Shown here in pieces: positions 16,521-25,373 of a stretch of DNA of 64,000 bases. Source of the DNA: UBA10349 sp003485905 (lineage in GTDB: Bacteria > Pseudomonadota > Gammaproteobacteria > Arenicellales > Arenicellaceae); assembly GCA_943787185.1 (NCBI GenBank), contig CALSLL010000002.1, positions 372,001 through 436,000 of the forward strand, in the 5' to 3' direction. The position numbers were made by a program, and so were the translations under genes. Under the pieces are notes generated by a model. The model saw only the letters and a list, made by a program, of their open reading frames with translations, did no database searches and was not told the origin of the DNA. Numbering within the stretch: position 1 is the first letter of the stretch; each line of letters begins with the position of its first letter.

Positions 16521-18014
16521 CTATTTTGAGCTTTTGCGCTTAAAGATGCCGTCATAAAATGTGTAGAGCACTATTAATAGCAATACTGTACCGAGCTTGC
16601 GATCCCACAATACGTTCAGTACTCCCTGGTCCTCGAACACTAAAAGAGCGCGACGAAGATTCTCGTCAGCCAGCGGGCCGAGAATTATTGCCAATACAAT
16701 TGGGGCTAACGGAAACCCGAGGCGGTGCAGAATGTACCCAATAATTCCGGAGATCAACATTACGTATATATCGAAATAATTCAGGTTAACGGCGAACGCG
16801 CCGATCATGCATACCGGTATAATTAAAGGCATTAGAACCGTTTTGGGTAAACTGAAAAGTTTGACGCAAGGTTTAATCAATGCGATGGCCATACCGTACA
16901 TGAAGAAATTGGCAATGATTAGGCCGATATAAATATAGAAGATTAATCCGGGATTTTCGGTTTGGATCAACGGGCCTACCACTACATTCTTTAATTCCAG
17001 GGCGGCAAGAACCGCTGCAGCCGCAGCATTACCGGGTATGCCGAGTGCCAGCGTGGGTAACATAGATCCGCCAACGTTCGCGTTGTTGGCAACCTCAGAG
17101 CAGACAATTGCTTCGTAGCTACCCTTGCCCCATTTCTTCTGCTCTTCGGGGTTGGCTCGCCTACGACCAACGTCGTAAGAAAAGAATGAAGCTACGTTGG
17201 CTCCCGCTCCAGGTATCGCACCAATTACAGTGCCGATTATCCCTGACCTCAGACTTGGTCTAATGAACTTTTTTAACGCACTAAATGACGGAAGTATACG
17301 TCCTACCTCTGCAGGAATGCCGGATGGAGATTTTTGCGGTAACACGCGAAGGATCTCAGCTAAACCGAATAAGCCGATTAATACGGGAATAAAACTGACC
17401 CCATCGTCCAAGTTATATGAGCCGAAACTAAACCGGGAAACTCCGTAAATAGCATCCAGACCGATAAATGACACCAGCAGGCCTAGCCACCCAGAGATCC
17501 ACCCTTTTAGTGGGTCGCCCATAGCCGACATTGATCCGCATATAGCGATACCCCACAGTGATAGCAGGAACATTTCCCATGACCTGAATTGCAGTGCCAG
17601 AAACAACACCGCAGGAATAAATGCGATGAGCAATAATATGCCAACCCAATTTCCAATAAATGATGCGGATATTGCAGTGCCGAGAGCTAACCCGCCATGT
17701 CCTTGTTTTGCGAGCGCATGCCCTTCTATCATGGTTGGTACTGCATCTGGCGTACCCGGTATGTTAATCAAAACAGCCGAAATCGCGCCACCAAAGACAC
17801 TGCCTGTGTACACACCTAGCATAAATATGATGGCAGCGTGTTGCGACATCCCTACCGTCAGACCGATTAGTAGGGTCATAGCCATTGTGGTTGATAATCC
17901 GGGCATCGCGCCCCAAAGAATGCCGAGAGTTACGCCGCCCAGACACGCGAGCCAGAGGCTTGGCGAATTCGCAATAAACGATAGCTGCTCCAATACTTGT
18001 GGCCAGACTTCCAT
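16521..18014 (-). CDS. Tripartite tricarboxylate transporter large permease (TctA family), system 2
   Basis: 497-residue polytopic membrane protein. WGAMPGLSTTMAMTLLIGL near the N-terminus and GAIPGAGANVASFFSYD in mid-protein are the family's repeated P-G motifs, and LPTLALGIPGNAAAAAVLAAL matches the second helix-hairpin signature. It lies 9 bp after tctB and 7 bp before the Gfo/Idh gene in one operon. It is a clear paralogue of 6360-7871, but gene order and sequence differ enough to suggest different substrates. Confidence 0.92.
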   Translation of the reverse strand: MEVWPQVLEQLSFIANSPSLWLACLGGVTLGILWGAMPGLSTTMAMTLLIGLTVGMSQHAAIIFMLGVYTGSVFGGAISAVLINIPGTPDAVPTMIEGHALAKQGHGGLALGTAISASFIGNWVGILLLIAFIPAVLFLALQFRSWEMFLLSLWGIAICGSMSAMGDPLKGWISGWLGLLVSFIGLDAIYGVSRFSFGSYNLDDGVSFIPVLIGLFGLAEILRVLPQKSPSGIPAEVGRILPSFSALKKFIRPSLRSGIIGTVIGAIPGAGANVASFFSYDVGRRRANPEEQKKWGKGSYEAIVCSEVANNANVGGSMLPTLALGIPGNAAAAAVLAALELKNVVVGPLIQTENPGLIFYIYIGLIIANFFMYGMAIALIKPCVKLFSLPKTVLMPLIIPVCMIGAFAVNLNYFDIYVMLISGIIGYILHRLGFPLAPIVLAIILGPLADENLRRALLVFEDQGVLNVLWDRKLGTVLLLIVLYTFYDGIFKRKSSK

Positions 18015-18023
18015 ATCAGTTCG

Positions 18024-18635
18024 CTAATACGACTCTGGCATGAGGATGCCAAATCCATAACGAAAAATGCTAGCCAGTACCTCAATTGTTAGTAGAGAGA
18101 CTATGAAGCATCGAATTATTGGTTTTTTCCAGAACAACCTCAGTACCAATGTGGTCACCAAAATCGAAATAATTTCGTACCCGCTGAGCTGAAATGTAAA
18201 TAGTGGCGTTGGCAGTCGAACGTCAAGACTTACAATGTCGACCAGTACAACATAGGCGACCACAATCGCAATTAACAATATAGAACGACGTTCTTGGTCA
18301 TCGGTGAAATAGCTTTTAACAGCTTGTTTGAACGTTTTGTTGAAACTACTTGCGCCGCCAGCTTGCAACGATCTAAAACCGAGCAACACCGCCATACATA
18401 AAAGCGATAAGCTTATGATGAATGGTAATAATCCGGGTGCCGTGTATACGTTACCTGGTGAGTGGAGTTTTACCGACAACAGCATAACGATAATCGCCAG
18501 AACACCGATCACGCAGGCGCTACCGAGATCCTGCGCAGGTGTTATTTGGCTGTCGAGACTTTCTTCGCCAGTAAATTCCATCGCCTCAATTGATGGTTGA
18601 TCGTTGTCGAGGTGACTTATTATTGGTTCGCTCAT
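18024..18635 (-). CDS. Tripartite tricarboxylate transporter small subunit (TctB family), system 2
   Basis: 203 residues from ATG 18635; an in-frame TTG 6 codons upstream is less likely. A hydrophilic N-terminus of about 35 residues is followed by four hydrophobic helices, including DLGSACVIGVLAIIVMLL and PGLLPFIISLSLLCMAVLL; the P-G-L-(L/F)-P-F element is typical of TctB. It sits between tctC (64 bp away) and tctA (9 bp away). Assignment rests on topology, this motif and operon context. Confidence 0.85.
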   Translation of the reverse strand: MSEPIISHLDNDQPSIEAMEFTGEESLDSQITPAQDLGSACVIGVLAIIVMLLSVKLHSPGNVYTAPGLLPFIISLSLLCMAVLLGFRSLQAGGASSFNKTFKQAVKSYFTDDQERRSILLIAIVVAYVVLVDIVSLDVRLPTPLFTFQLSGYEIISILVTTLVLRLFWKKPIIRCFIVSLLTIEVLASIFRYGFGILMPESY

Positions 18636-18699
18636 TTGGGTATTCTGCCGCAACTGCCGCTGTGGGGTGCGGTATTAGCAATTGTTAAAACGGGAGTAG

Positions 18700-19788
18700 T
18701 TATTCTAGGGCTATTGGTAACGGCTGATAATCCTGGGGCGGCCACCATTGATTAAAGTTTTCTGGGTTTGGTAGCCCAAGTTCGGCTGCGGTTTTGGCGC
18801 CTGGAATCTTTAGTCGTTCGAAAGTAGCTGCTGAAACGGTTTCTAATTCGGCGGCGCGCCGATCTGCTGCGTCACCGACCATAACTTCCGCAACAAAATG
18901 GCGCTGCGCCATCATATTTTTAAATGTATCAGAGTTAGCTGCCGCGATGAACGCAGCTTCAACTTGTTTGATGATTTCGTAGGGGGTGTCACGTCGAATC
19001 CCCAAATTGTATGTGCCGTTTGGTGGGAGTTGTTCGTGAACAGCGGGCAGCATGTTCGCTAGTGACGGCATGACCTTTCCGCTCTGAGTAGTGATATCAG
19101 TGAGTCCAGACTGCTGCAGAGATAAAAGTTTTTCGGTATCGACAAACTGTATGTGTTCGTGCACACCACCACCGGCGATATCTACTTCGCCGTTTAGTCC
19201 CGCCAGTGCAGCTCGCTGACCGCTGGCATAAGGCACGTACTTTAGCTCGATGCCTGCAGAGTGCGCGACAACGGCAGCGACTTCGTGCCATTGTCCTCCT
19301 GCTCCAGAGGTAGAGATAGTCAATTTACCAGGGTTTGCCTTGGCCGCTGCGATTACATCGGTAAAGGTTTTGTAGGGCGATTCTGGGCGCACGGCCCAGC
19401 TACCAAGTGCGGTTGCCGCCTGCATATAGTACCAGTCCGTCCAGGATCGAGAGTCGCCACCGCCACCTACCCGGGAATACTTGTTGAAACTTGATGTGCC
19501 TAATAGCGTGTAGCCGTCACTAGGTTTATTCATGGCATAACGCGTTGCCAGTGCGCCTGCTGCTCCGGGTCGGTTAACGACATTAATTCGCCAACCGGTT
19601 ACTGCCGACATCTCGGTGGCGAGCGTTCGCAGAACGGTGTCTGTTCCGCCGCCAGGAGCGTACATTACCACCAGTGTTATTGGTCTCTCGGGCCAGGCTG
19701 CATTGGCGCTTCCCAGATGCAGTAGAACTAAAGTTGCAAACGCTAATCGCAATAATTTAACTGATCTAGATCGTAAGAAGTTGGGCAT
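18700..19788 (-). CDS. Tripartite tricarboxylate transporter substrate-binding protein (TctC family), system 2
   Basis: 362-residue periplasmic binding protein. The signal peptide ends SANA, followed by WPERPITLVVMYAPGGGTDTVLR, the standard Bug/TctC opening, and NRPGAAGALA, the carboxylate-binding loop. First gene of the tctC-tctB-tctA-gfo operon. It is somewhat longer than system 1's binding protein, with an extended C-terminus rich in Pro/Trp. The 295-bp upstream region is shared with the divergent F420-reductase-like gene. Confidence 0.9.
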   Translation of the reverse strand: MPNFLRSRSVKLLRLAFATLVLLHLGSANAAWPERPITLVVMYAPGGGTDTVLRTLATEMSAVTGWRINVVNRPGAAGALATRYAMNKPSDGYTLLGTSSFNKYSRVGGGGDSRSWTDWYYMQAATALGSWAVRPESPYKTFTDVIAAAKANPGKLTISTSGAGGQWHEVAAVVAHSAGIELKYVPYASGQRAALAGLNGEVDIAGGGVHEHIQFVDTEKLLSLQQSGLTDITTQSGKVMPSLANMLPAVHEQLPPNGTYNLGIRRDTPYEIIKQVEAAFIAAANSDTFKNMMAQRHFVAEVMVGDAADRRAAELETVSAATFERLKIPGAKTAAELGLPNPENFNQWWPPQDYQPLPIALE

Positions 19789-19988
19789 ACTTTATATATT
19801 TCCTAGGTAAACCAAGCATAAAAGTGCGTATGATTTAGATGAGAAGCATTCTTGCAAGAACGCCAAAGCAGTGCAAGGTTATCATTAGATTTAGGACTCT
19901 AACGGACGGATATTAGGTTGCTCTGCATTCTCTTAGAGTGGCCTTCTACTAATTGAAGCTAGTTGGTTTAACGCAACGGGCTGAGTGA

Positions 19989-20016
19989 TTGACATAATGT
20001 TTACTGGGGCTATGCT
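19989..20016 (+). promoter_or_regulatory. Sigma-70-type promoter for the exported Rossmann-fold gene
   Basis: A consensus TTGACA (19989-19994) is followed after 16 bp by TATGCT (20011-20016). Transcription would start near 20023 and give a leader of about 60 nt to the ATG at 20084. The position supports that start over any upstream in-frame codon. Confidence 0.6.
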
Positions 20017-20083
20017 ATCGAGTATGTTCCAATCGGCTAAATATACTGGTTGGTTTAAACAAAGTTTTACGGGTGATAATCAA

Positions 20084-20812
20084 ATGACTATTAATACACA
20101 CAAGTTTTTTCGCGGCCTGATTTCAGGGCTGTTTATATTGTTTTGCTTTTTTGCCGGTACTGCGCAGGTTGCTGCTGAAACGATCGCGGTTATCGGGACG
20201 GGGAATGTCGGTGGCGCTTTGGGTCCGCAGTTTGCAAAGTTGGGGCATGATGTGATCTATGGTTCTCGTGAACCTGAGCGGGAAGATGTGCAGGCACTGG
20301 TATCGAAAACCAGCGGCAATGCGGACGCACAATTGCCAGTTGAGGCGGCTGCCGCTGCCGATATAGTCGTTATAGCGACAAAGTGGGCCGATACCGAAGT
20401 GGCGGTAAAAAGTCTGGGTGATTTATCCGGTAAAATTATTCTCGACCCGACAAATGCTGTGCGCCGTGATGATGCAGGCATACGTTCTCATGACGTCGAA
20501 ACGTCGACTGGTGAAATGATTCAGAGTTGGGCTCCGGGTTCGATGGTTGTAAAGGCTTTTAACACTTTGGGTGCAGCCACAATGGCAGACCCAGCTAGTG
20601 CCGGTGGCCCGATGACGATCCCAATTGCAGGTAACAACGCGTCGGCTAAAGCGAGAATTGCGGAGTTGGTTACCGGAATTGGTTTTGACGTGGTCGATAT
20701 GGGGGATATTTCCGCTGCCCATGCCATTGAGCAGATGCTGATCGTACGCGGAAACGCGGCTGTTTTGGGATCACCATTCAACTACTATTTTCGGCCAGTA
20801 CCAAAAAATTAG
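20084..20812 (+). CDS. F420H2:NADP oxidoreductase-like Rossmann protein with N-terminal signal sequence
   Basis: 242 residues from ATG 20084. Residues 1-31 form a signal-peptide-like segment (basic MTINTHKFFRG, hydrophobic LISGLFILFCFFAG, then AQVAA). It runs directly into the Rossmann loop IGTGNVGGALG (37-47), GSREP for the NADP 2'-phosphate, and the KWADTEVAV and KAFNTLGA segments typical of NADPH-dependent F420 reductase-like proteins. No internal start codon lies between the signal and the fold, so the hydrophobic segment belongs to the protein. These Rossmann proteins normally work in the cytoplasm with soluble NADP, so export or membrane anchoring is unexpected. It is divergent from tripartite transporter system 2 and convergent with the PuuE-like gene. 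Confidence 0.78.
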   Translation: MTINTHKFFRGLISGLFILFCFFAGTAQVAAETIAVIGTGNVGGALGPQFAKLGHDVIYGSREPEREDVQALVSKTSGNADAQLPVEAAAAADIVVIATKWADTEVAVKSLGDLSGKIILDPTNAVRRDDAGIRSHDVETSTGEMIQSWAPGSMVVKAFNTLGAATMADPASAGGPMTIPIAGNNASAKARIAELVTGIGFDVVDMGDISAAHAIEQMLIVRGNAAVLGSPFNYYFRPVPKN

Positions 20813-20844
20813 CGCGTACAAGAGTATTTGCTTCTTCGTCTATT

Positions 20845-21717
20845 TTAGATTTGGGTTTTGTACCAGTCGATCACCTGTTCGCCAGTCCAGATCAGAACGT
20901 CGGGTTTAGAGGTGATGTGTTTGTAGACTTGTTCTACGTATTTGTAGCGGTGAGGAGCACCTGAAACGTAAGTATGCATGCTGATTCCCATGATTCGGGT
21001 TATCTCGGCTGATTCTTCGTACAGGCGATCAAACTGATCGATGCAGCGTTTCGCGAACTCTTCCGACGAATGCTGCTGCAAGATCATTATAGGGATATCG
21101 TTTGTCTCCACTGGGTAGGGGATTGAATAAACCTTCTTACCCGAGGCAGTTTTTAGCTCTACGGGTTGGTCATCCAATGGCCAGTCCGCGACGTATTCGA
21201 TACCAGCCTCTGATAATAAATCAAGCGTTTCCATGGTTTCGGTTAAACCCGGGCTCTCCCAGCCAGTCGGAGGTTTGCCTGTAAAGCTTTTGATTGCGTC
21301 GATAGTGCGTTGAATGTGTTCGGCTTGATTATCTAGCTTGTGCATGGGGCTCTGGATAAATCCGTGACCCATAAATTCCCATTCATGTTTTAAGGCCTCT
21401 TCGGCAATACGCGGATAGGATTCAAGAATTGTGCCGTTCATAGCCAAGGTAGGGGTAACGCCATACTCGTTAAATAGGTCGCGCAGACGCCAAAAACCAA
21501 CCCGATTCCCATACTCGTGCCAGGACCAGTTGGGTACATCGGGTAGCAGGGGTTTGCCCATAGGCGGCGGTAATATAGTACGTGGTTGGGCTACGGTTGA
21601 ATCCCAATGCTCCACGTTCATGATTGTCCAGACCACCATGCGTGCCCCACCAGGTAGTTTTAGGGGTGGACGATCGACAATCGGCGAATAGGGTAGACGC
21701 TCTCTTGGTGATTTCAT
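20845..21717 (-). CDS. Polysaccharide deacetylase/PuuE-allantoinase-like protein
   Basis: 290-residue cytoplasmic protein. The core WTIMNVEHWDS, the loop GHGFIQSPMHKL (candidate H-x3-H-type position) and GWESPGLTETMETL match the NodB/polysaccharide-deacetylase superfamily branch that contains PuuE, the metal-independent allantoinase. In that branch the enzyme opens cyclic ureides or acts on N-acyl groups of small molecules rather than polysaccharides, consistent with the lack of a signal peptide. It lies 15 bp downstream of a beta-hydroxyacid dehydrogenase gene and in one operon with an amidase, which favours a small cyclic amide or ureide as substrate. AAGGAGC precedes the start. Confidence 0.8.
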   Translation of the reverse strand: MKSPRERLPYSPIVDRPPLKLPGGARMVVWTIMNVEHWDSTVAQPRTILPPPMGKPLLPDVPNWSWHEYGNRVGFWRLRDLFNEYGVTPTLAMNGTILESYPRIAEEALKHEWEFMGHGFIQSPMHKLDNQAEHIQRTIDAIKSFTGKPPTGWESPGLTETMETLDLLSEAGIEYVADWPLDDQPVELKTASGKKVYSIPYPVETNDIPIMILQQHSSEEFAKRCIDQFDRLYEESAEITRIMGISMHTYVSGAPHRYKYVEQVYKHITSKPDVLIWTGEQVIDWYKTQI

Positions 21718-21732
21718 ATTTAAGCTCCTTGT

Positions 21733-22641
21733 TTACGTTTGGTCGTTAAAGTTAGGTCGTTTCAGCTCAGCCATTTCTTCCATTACTCGGCAGACGCTGG
21801 CAGTATCCAGTTCGTCCATGCCTTTGCTTAAAGCTGCAGCGTATATATCTTTTCCAGCATCAAACATTGGAGTAGGGCACGCAAGGCTTTTGGCAAACTC
21901 ATCGATGATCTTCATATCTTTTTGCCATACGCTCATTTTCATAGTGGGGTCATCATAACTGTCGGCAACCATCATCGGCCCTCGTAGTTCCAATATTCGT
22001 GAGTTGCCAGCACCATCGCTTATCACGTTCAATATTGTTGCAGGGTCGAGGCCAGCTTTCATTCCCAACACCATAACTTCAGCAGTAGCTACATTGTGAA
22101 TATGTACCAAATGATTGGCGAGGAATTTCATTCGGCTGCCATTACCAAAATCGCCGACATAGAAATGTGATCTTGCGAACGCTTCGAACACAGGTGAAAG
22201 CGTTTCAGCAATAGCTTTGTTACCGCTGACATAGACTGACAAATCCCGCTCGACGGCCTGTGCGCCAGTCCCACTGATGGGGCAGTCGAGCAGGATCATG
22301 TTGCTTTTAGCTAGAGCGTCATGGGCTAACTGTTTATCTTCAAGTGTTAGCGTTGAGCATTCGACGACGACCAATCCATCTTTGCTAGCCTCTCTAATTC
22401 CGTGTTCACCTGTCATGACGTCGTGAAAGGTCGTGCTACTTGGCAGTGAGCAAATCACCACATCTGATAGGCTCGCCACATCTTTAGGTGATACGCAGGC
22501 ATTGCCTCCGAGGGCTACAAGCGTTTGTACATTCTTTTTTAGAATATCGAATCCGCTGACATTGAAACCATTCGCCAGTAAGTTTCGGGCAAATGAACCA
22601 CCCATGATACCTAGTCCGATGACGCCTACATTTGATGACAT
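21733..22641 (-). CDS. NAD(P)-dependent beta-hydroxyacid dehydrogenase (3-hydroxyisobutyrate dehydrogenase family)
   Basis: 302 residues from ATG 22641, chosen because GGAA lies 6 nt upstream and because a longer reading overlaps the amidase stop. GVIGLGIMGGSFARNL is the nucleotide-binding loop, CPISGTGAQAVERDLSVYVSG replaces the DAPVSGG substrate loop, and the conserved lysine lies in GSRMKFLANHLVH. The family oxidises 3-hydroxyisobutyrate, tartronate semialdehyde, 2-(hydroxymethyl)glutarate and similar acids. It begins 19 bp after the amidase and ends 15 bp before the PuuE-like gene, so all three probably act in one pathway. Confidence 0.88.
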   Translation of the reverse strand: MSSNVGVIGLGIMGGSFARNLLANGFNVSGFDILKKNVQTLVALGGNACVSPKDVASLSDVVICSLPSSTTFHDVMTGEHGIREASKDGLVVVECSTLTLEDKQLAHDALAKSNMILLDCPISGTGAQAVERDLSVYVSGNKAIAETLSPVFEAFARSHFYVGDFGNGSRMKFLANHLVHIHNVATAEVMVLGMKAGLDPATILNVISDGAGNSRILELRGPMMVADSYDDPTMKMSVWQKDMKIIDEFAKSLACPTPMFDAGKDIYAAALSKGMDELDTASVCRVMEEMAELKRPNFNDQT

Positions 22642-22660
22642 GTTGATTCCTATACTATTA

Positions 22661-24079
22661 CTATTGTTGATGGTTTGAAGCTGTACCGCCAAGTGGTGGC
22701 TTACCTAAACGGTCTTTCGGTGCACCGAAAATAGCCTCGAACGCGAGAGCGACAGAGAGTAAATTTTCTTCTGAATTGGCCCGGGCGATTAATTGCAGGC
22801 CAACGGGCATTCCAGCTTCATCAAGTCCGATGGGTAAGGTTACGGCACAAAGATTGAGCGCATTTGCTGCCATGGTGTTGCTTAGGGCCGCCATATTCTT
22901 AATCGAATAGGTGGCTGGCTCTGCCACTTCTTCAACTTTGGGTGGGGAGATTGGAATAGTCGGGACCGCAAGCACGTCAACATTACTAAGTCGGTGGCTG
23001 GCCGGCTCCCAAAGGCGTTTTACTTGAGCAAGCGCTTGATTGTAATCAGATACACTGGCATCACGACCAGTTTCCATACGTGAGGCTACATTTGGATCTA
23101 AAGTATCAATCCAGTCGGGCAGCTCATCTAACAAATGTTGGTATCCTTCTGATGCGGCAATTGTTCCTTTCGCCATCGCTCGTACTGCTTCATAGGCCTC
23201 CTGAAAATTGATATTCGCGATCTTCGCTCCTGCTGTAGATAATTCAGCGACGGCATTCTCAACCAAATTCCCAATGTCGTCTTGAACCTGATCCCAGAAA
23301 AAGTCTTTAGTGGTGGCTATCCTGATGGTGTTGATATCGCGAGCAACAATAGGGTTTCCTGGTTTAGAGAATTTCGATTCAATAGACGTAAAAGCAAACA
23401 CAAGGTCGGCAATTGATTTCGCAAGTATGCCTGGAGTATCAAAGGTGGTACTTAACGGCACGATTCCTTTTGTTGACCAACGGTCAAGTGTATTTTTGAT
23501 CCCAACATTTCCGGTCATTGAAGCAGGAATACGCACGGAACCACCGGTGTCGGTGCCGAGTGCGACCAGTGCGGAGCCTTCCAGTAAACTGACCCCAGCA
23601 CCAGCACTGGATCCACCAGGCACTCTGTGATCTTTAGTATCCCACGGGTTTCTCGGGGTATCCCAATGAGGGTTAGTCCCTAGACCACCAAACGCGAACT
23701 CAACGGTATGAGTTTTACCCGAAATTAGACACAACTGATCGCGAATGGACTTCACAACGGGGCCCTCTCGTTCGAATTCAGTGGGTAATTGCTTTGGTGA
23801 ACCCGCGAATAGAGGATAACCAGTCACGCCATAAAGGTCTTTAACTGATATTGGTATACCTTGCAGCCCTCCAAGGTAGGTTCCCTTCCTAAAGGCAGCA
23901 TCAGCTAACCTAGCTTGCTCTCTAATTTTTTCTGGCTGCCAGTTTTTATAGGCTTTAAGCAGGGCATCCCACCGGTTGTGGCAGTCGATGCTTTGCTCGC
24001 TGAGTTCGATGGGCGAAAGCGAACCGTCTTTAAGAGCAGTCGTAAGTTCAGAAAGAGGCCGATTTATCCAGTCAACCAT
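22661..24079 (-). CDS. Amidase (amidase signature family)
   Basis: 472-residue cytoplasmic hydrolase with the complete Ser-cisSer-Lys triad: lysine in GIPISVKDLYGVTG, cis-serine in VPGGSSAGAGVSLLEG and nucleophile in LGTDTGGSVRIPA. Length and motif spacing match full-length amidase-signature enzymes. It would release ammonia or an amine from an amide; the substrate is unknown. First gene of the amidase/dehydrogenase/PuuE-like operon, divergent from the cyclase-family gene at 24187. Confidence 0.92.
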   Translation of the reverse strand: MVDWINRPLSELTTALKDGSLSPIELSEQSIDCHNRWDALLKAYKNWQPEKIREQARLADAAFRKGTYLGGLQGIPISVKDLYGVTGYPLFAGSPKQLPTEFEREGPVVKSIRDQLCLISGKTHTVEFAFGGLGTNPHWDTPRNPWDTKDHRVPGGSSAGAGVSLLEGSALVALGTDTGGSVRIPASMTGNVGIKNTLDRWSTKGIVPLSTTFDTPGILAKSIADLVFAFTSIESKFSKPGNPIVARDINTIRIATTKDFFWDQVQDDIGNLVENAVAELSTAGAKIANINFQEAYEAVRAMAKGTIAASEGYQHLLDELPDWIDTLDPNVASRMETGRDASVSDYNQALAQVKRLWEPASHRLSNVDVLAVPTIPISPPKVEEVAEPATYSIKNMAALSNTMAANALNLCAVTLPIGLDEAGMPVGLQLIARANSEENLLSVALAFEAIFGAPKDRLGKPPLGGTASNHQQ

Positions 24080-24186
24080 AGTGCATATCTAATTTTGTAG
24101 TTGGTGAGCCATTTTATCGTGTTTCACTCGACTCATTAAAATTGGCGACTTACACTAACATAATTCTATTCAGTGGAGGCTAAGCG

Positions 24187-25161
24187 GTGGTGGAGCAGAC
24201 TAGTAAAAAAGGATTGACCAAGGCAGATGTAGTTCGCAAGGGAAAACAACTATGTAATTGGGGTAAATGGGGAAAGGATGATGAGTTAGGAGTGCTGAAC
24301 TACATTACGCCAGAGGATATTATCGAAGCCTCTAGATTGGTAAAGAAGGGCAAAGTATTTCGGCTGGGACTTGAGCTTGATGAAAATGGCCCGCAGAAAG
24401 GTTTGTTTGGTGGCCGCTATAATCCACTGCACCATATGTTGGCTACCGGTACGGATGCGGTTCAGGGCTTGCAGGACGCCGCTCCCGGGCTACGCTATGC
24501 CGACGATATGATTAATCTTCCCACCCAGGCGGCAAGTCAGTGGGATGCACTTTCGCATGTTTTCGCTGAAGATAAAATGTGGAACGGATATCCAGCTACT
24601 CTAGTCGACTCCAGAGGTGCGCATAAAAATGGGATTGAAAAATTTGCAAATAAAATGGTTGGTCGCGGTGTTTTGCTGGATGTGGCGCTGTATAAAAACA
24701 AAGATCGTTTGGCCGATGGTTATGGAATCACCATTCAAGATCTAGACGAAACAGCGAAATCGCAAGGTGTTGAGGTTCGGCGTGGTGATTTCGTTATTGT
24801 GAATACTGGCCAGCAGGCTGATTGCCTGGACAAAAGAGAATGGGGTGGATATGGGGGTGGGGATGCGCCGGGATTGGCGTTCGAGACTGTCGATTGGATT
24901 CATGAAAAGCAAATTGCCGGTATTTGTTCCGATACGTGGGGTATAGAAGTACGCCCTAACGAAACCATTGATGGCACTAATCAGCCGTGGCATTGGGTGA
25001 CTATTCCTTATATCGGCATTGTCCACGGTGAGATTTGGTATTTACGTGAGTTAGTGGCTGATTGTGCACAAGATGGCGTGTACGAGTTTTTCCTGTCAGC
25101 CCCGCCACTGGTAATTCCGCGTGGGACTGGATCTCCGATTAATGCTCAGGCTATTAAATAG
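24187..25161 (+). CDS. Cyclase-family metal-dependent hydrolase (kynurenine formamidase/isatin hydrolase superfamily)
   Basis: 324-residue protein with a GTG start at 24187, 7 nt after a perfect GGAGG (24175-24179). The segment PTQAASQWDALSHVF is this subfamily's version of the H-x-G-T-H-x-D metal-binding motif; WGIEVRPN and PWHWVTIPYIGIVHGE near the C-terminus are also characteristic. Members hydrolyse formamides, cyclic amides (isatin) or lactone-like rings. It is divergent from the amidase operon (107 bp), which supports a shared ring-opening/amide-degrading pathway. The signature lacks the first His of the classic motif, as in other long members, so the activity cannot be fixed. Confidence 0.82.
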   Translation: MVEQTSKKGLTKADVVRKGKQLCNWGKWGKDDELGVLNYITPEDIIEASRLVKKGKVFRLGLELDENGPQKGLFGGRYNPLHHMLATGTDAVQGLQDAAPGLRYADDMINLPTQAASQWDALSHVFAEDKMWNGYPATLVDSRGAHKNGIEKFANKMVGRGVLLDVALYKNKDRLADGYGITIQDLDETAKSQGVEVRRGDFVIVNTGQQADCLDKREWGGYGGGDAPGLAFETVDWIHEKQIAGICSDTWGIEVRPNETIDGTNQPWHWVTIPYIGIVHGEIWYLRELVADCAQDGVYEFFLSAPPLVIPRGTGSPINAQAIK

Positions 25162-25252
25162 TTCTGTCGCCGGAGTGCTAGTTGGAGATATGCTTTGGTC
25201 AAATTAGTGTTGAAAAGCTTGATTCTAGAGACGTTGGGGCAAGCTGAATTGC

Positions 25253-25280
25253 TTGGGATGTTTCTATCCGATACTATGAT
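25253..25280 (+). promoter_or_regulatory. Putative sigma-70 promoter of the EF-hand metallohydrolase gene
   Basis: TTGGGA (25253-25258) and TATGAT (25275-25280) are separated by 16 bp. This would give a leader of roughly 90 nt before the ATG at 25374, which has GAGGGG in front of it. Four of six and five of six consensus matches; moderate support. Confidence 0.4.
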
Positions 25281-25373
25281 TTTGATTAAGCACGAACATG
25301 CATAAATTGGTAAGAATTCGATTGATGTGCATTCAGCATAAATTAGTTTCGAACATGTTAATGAGGGGTAAGA

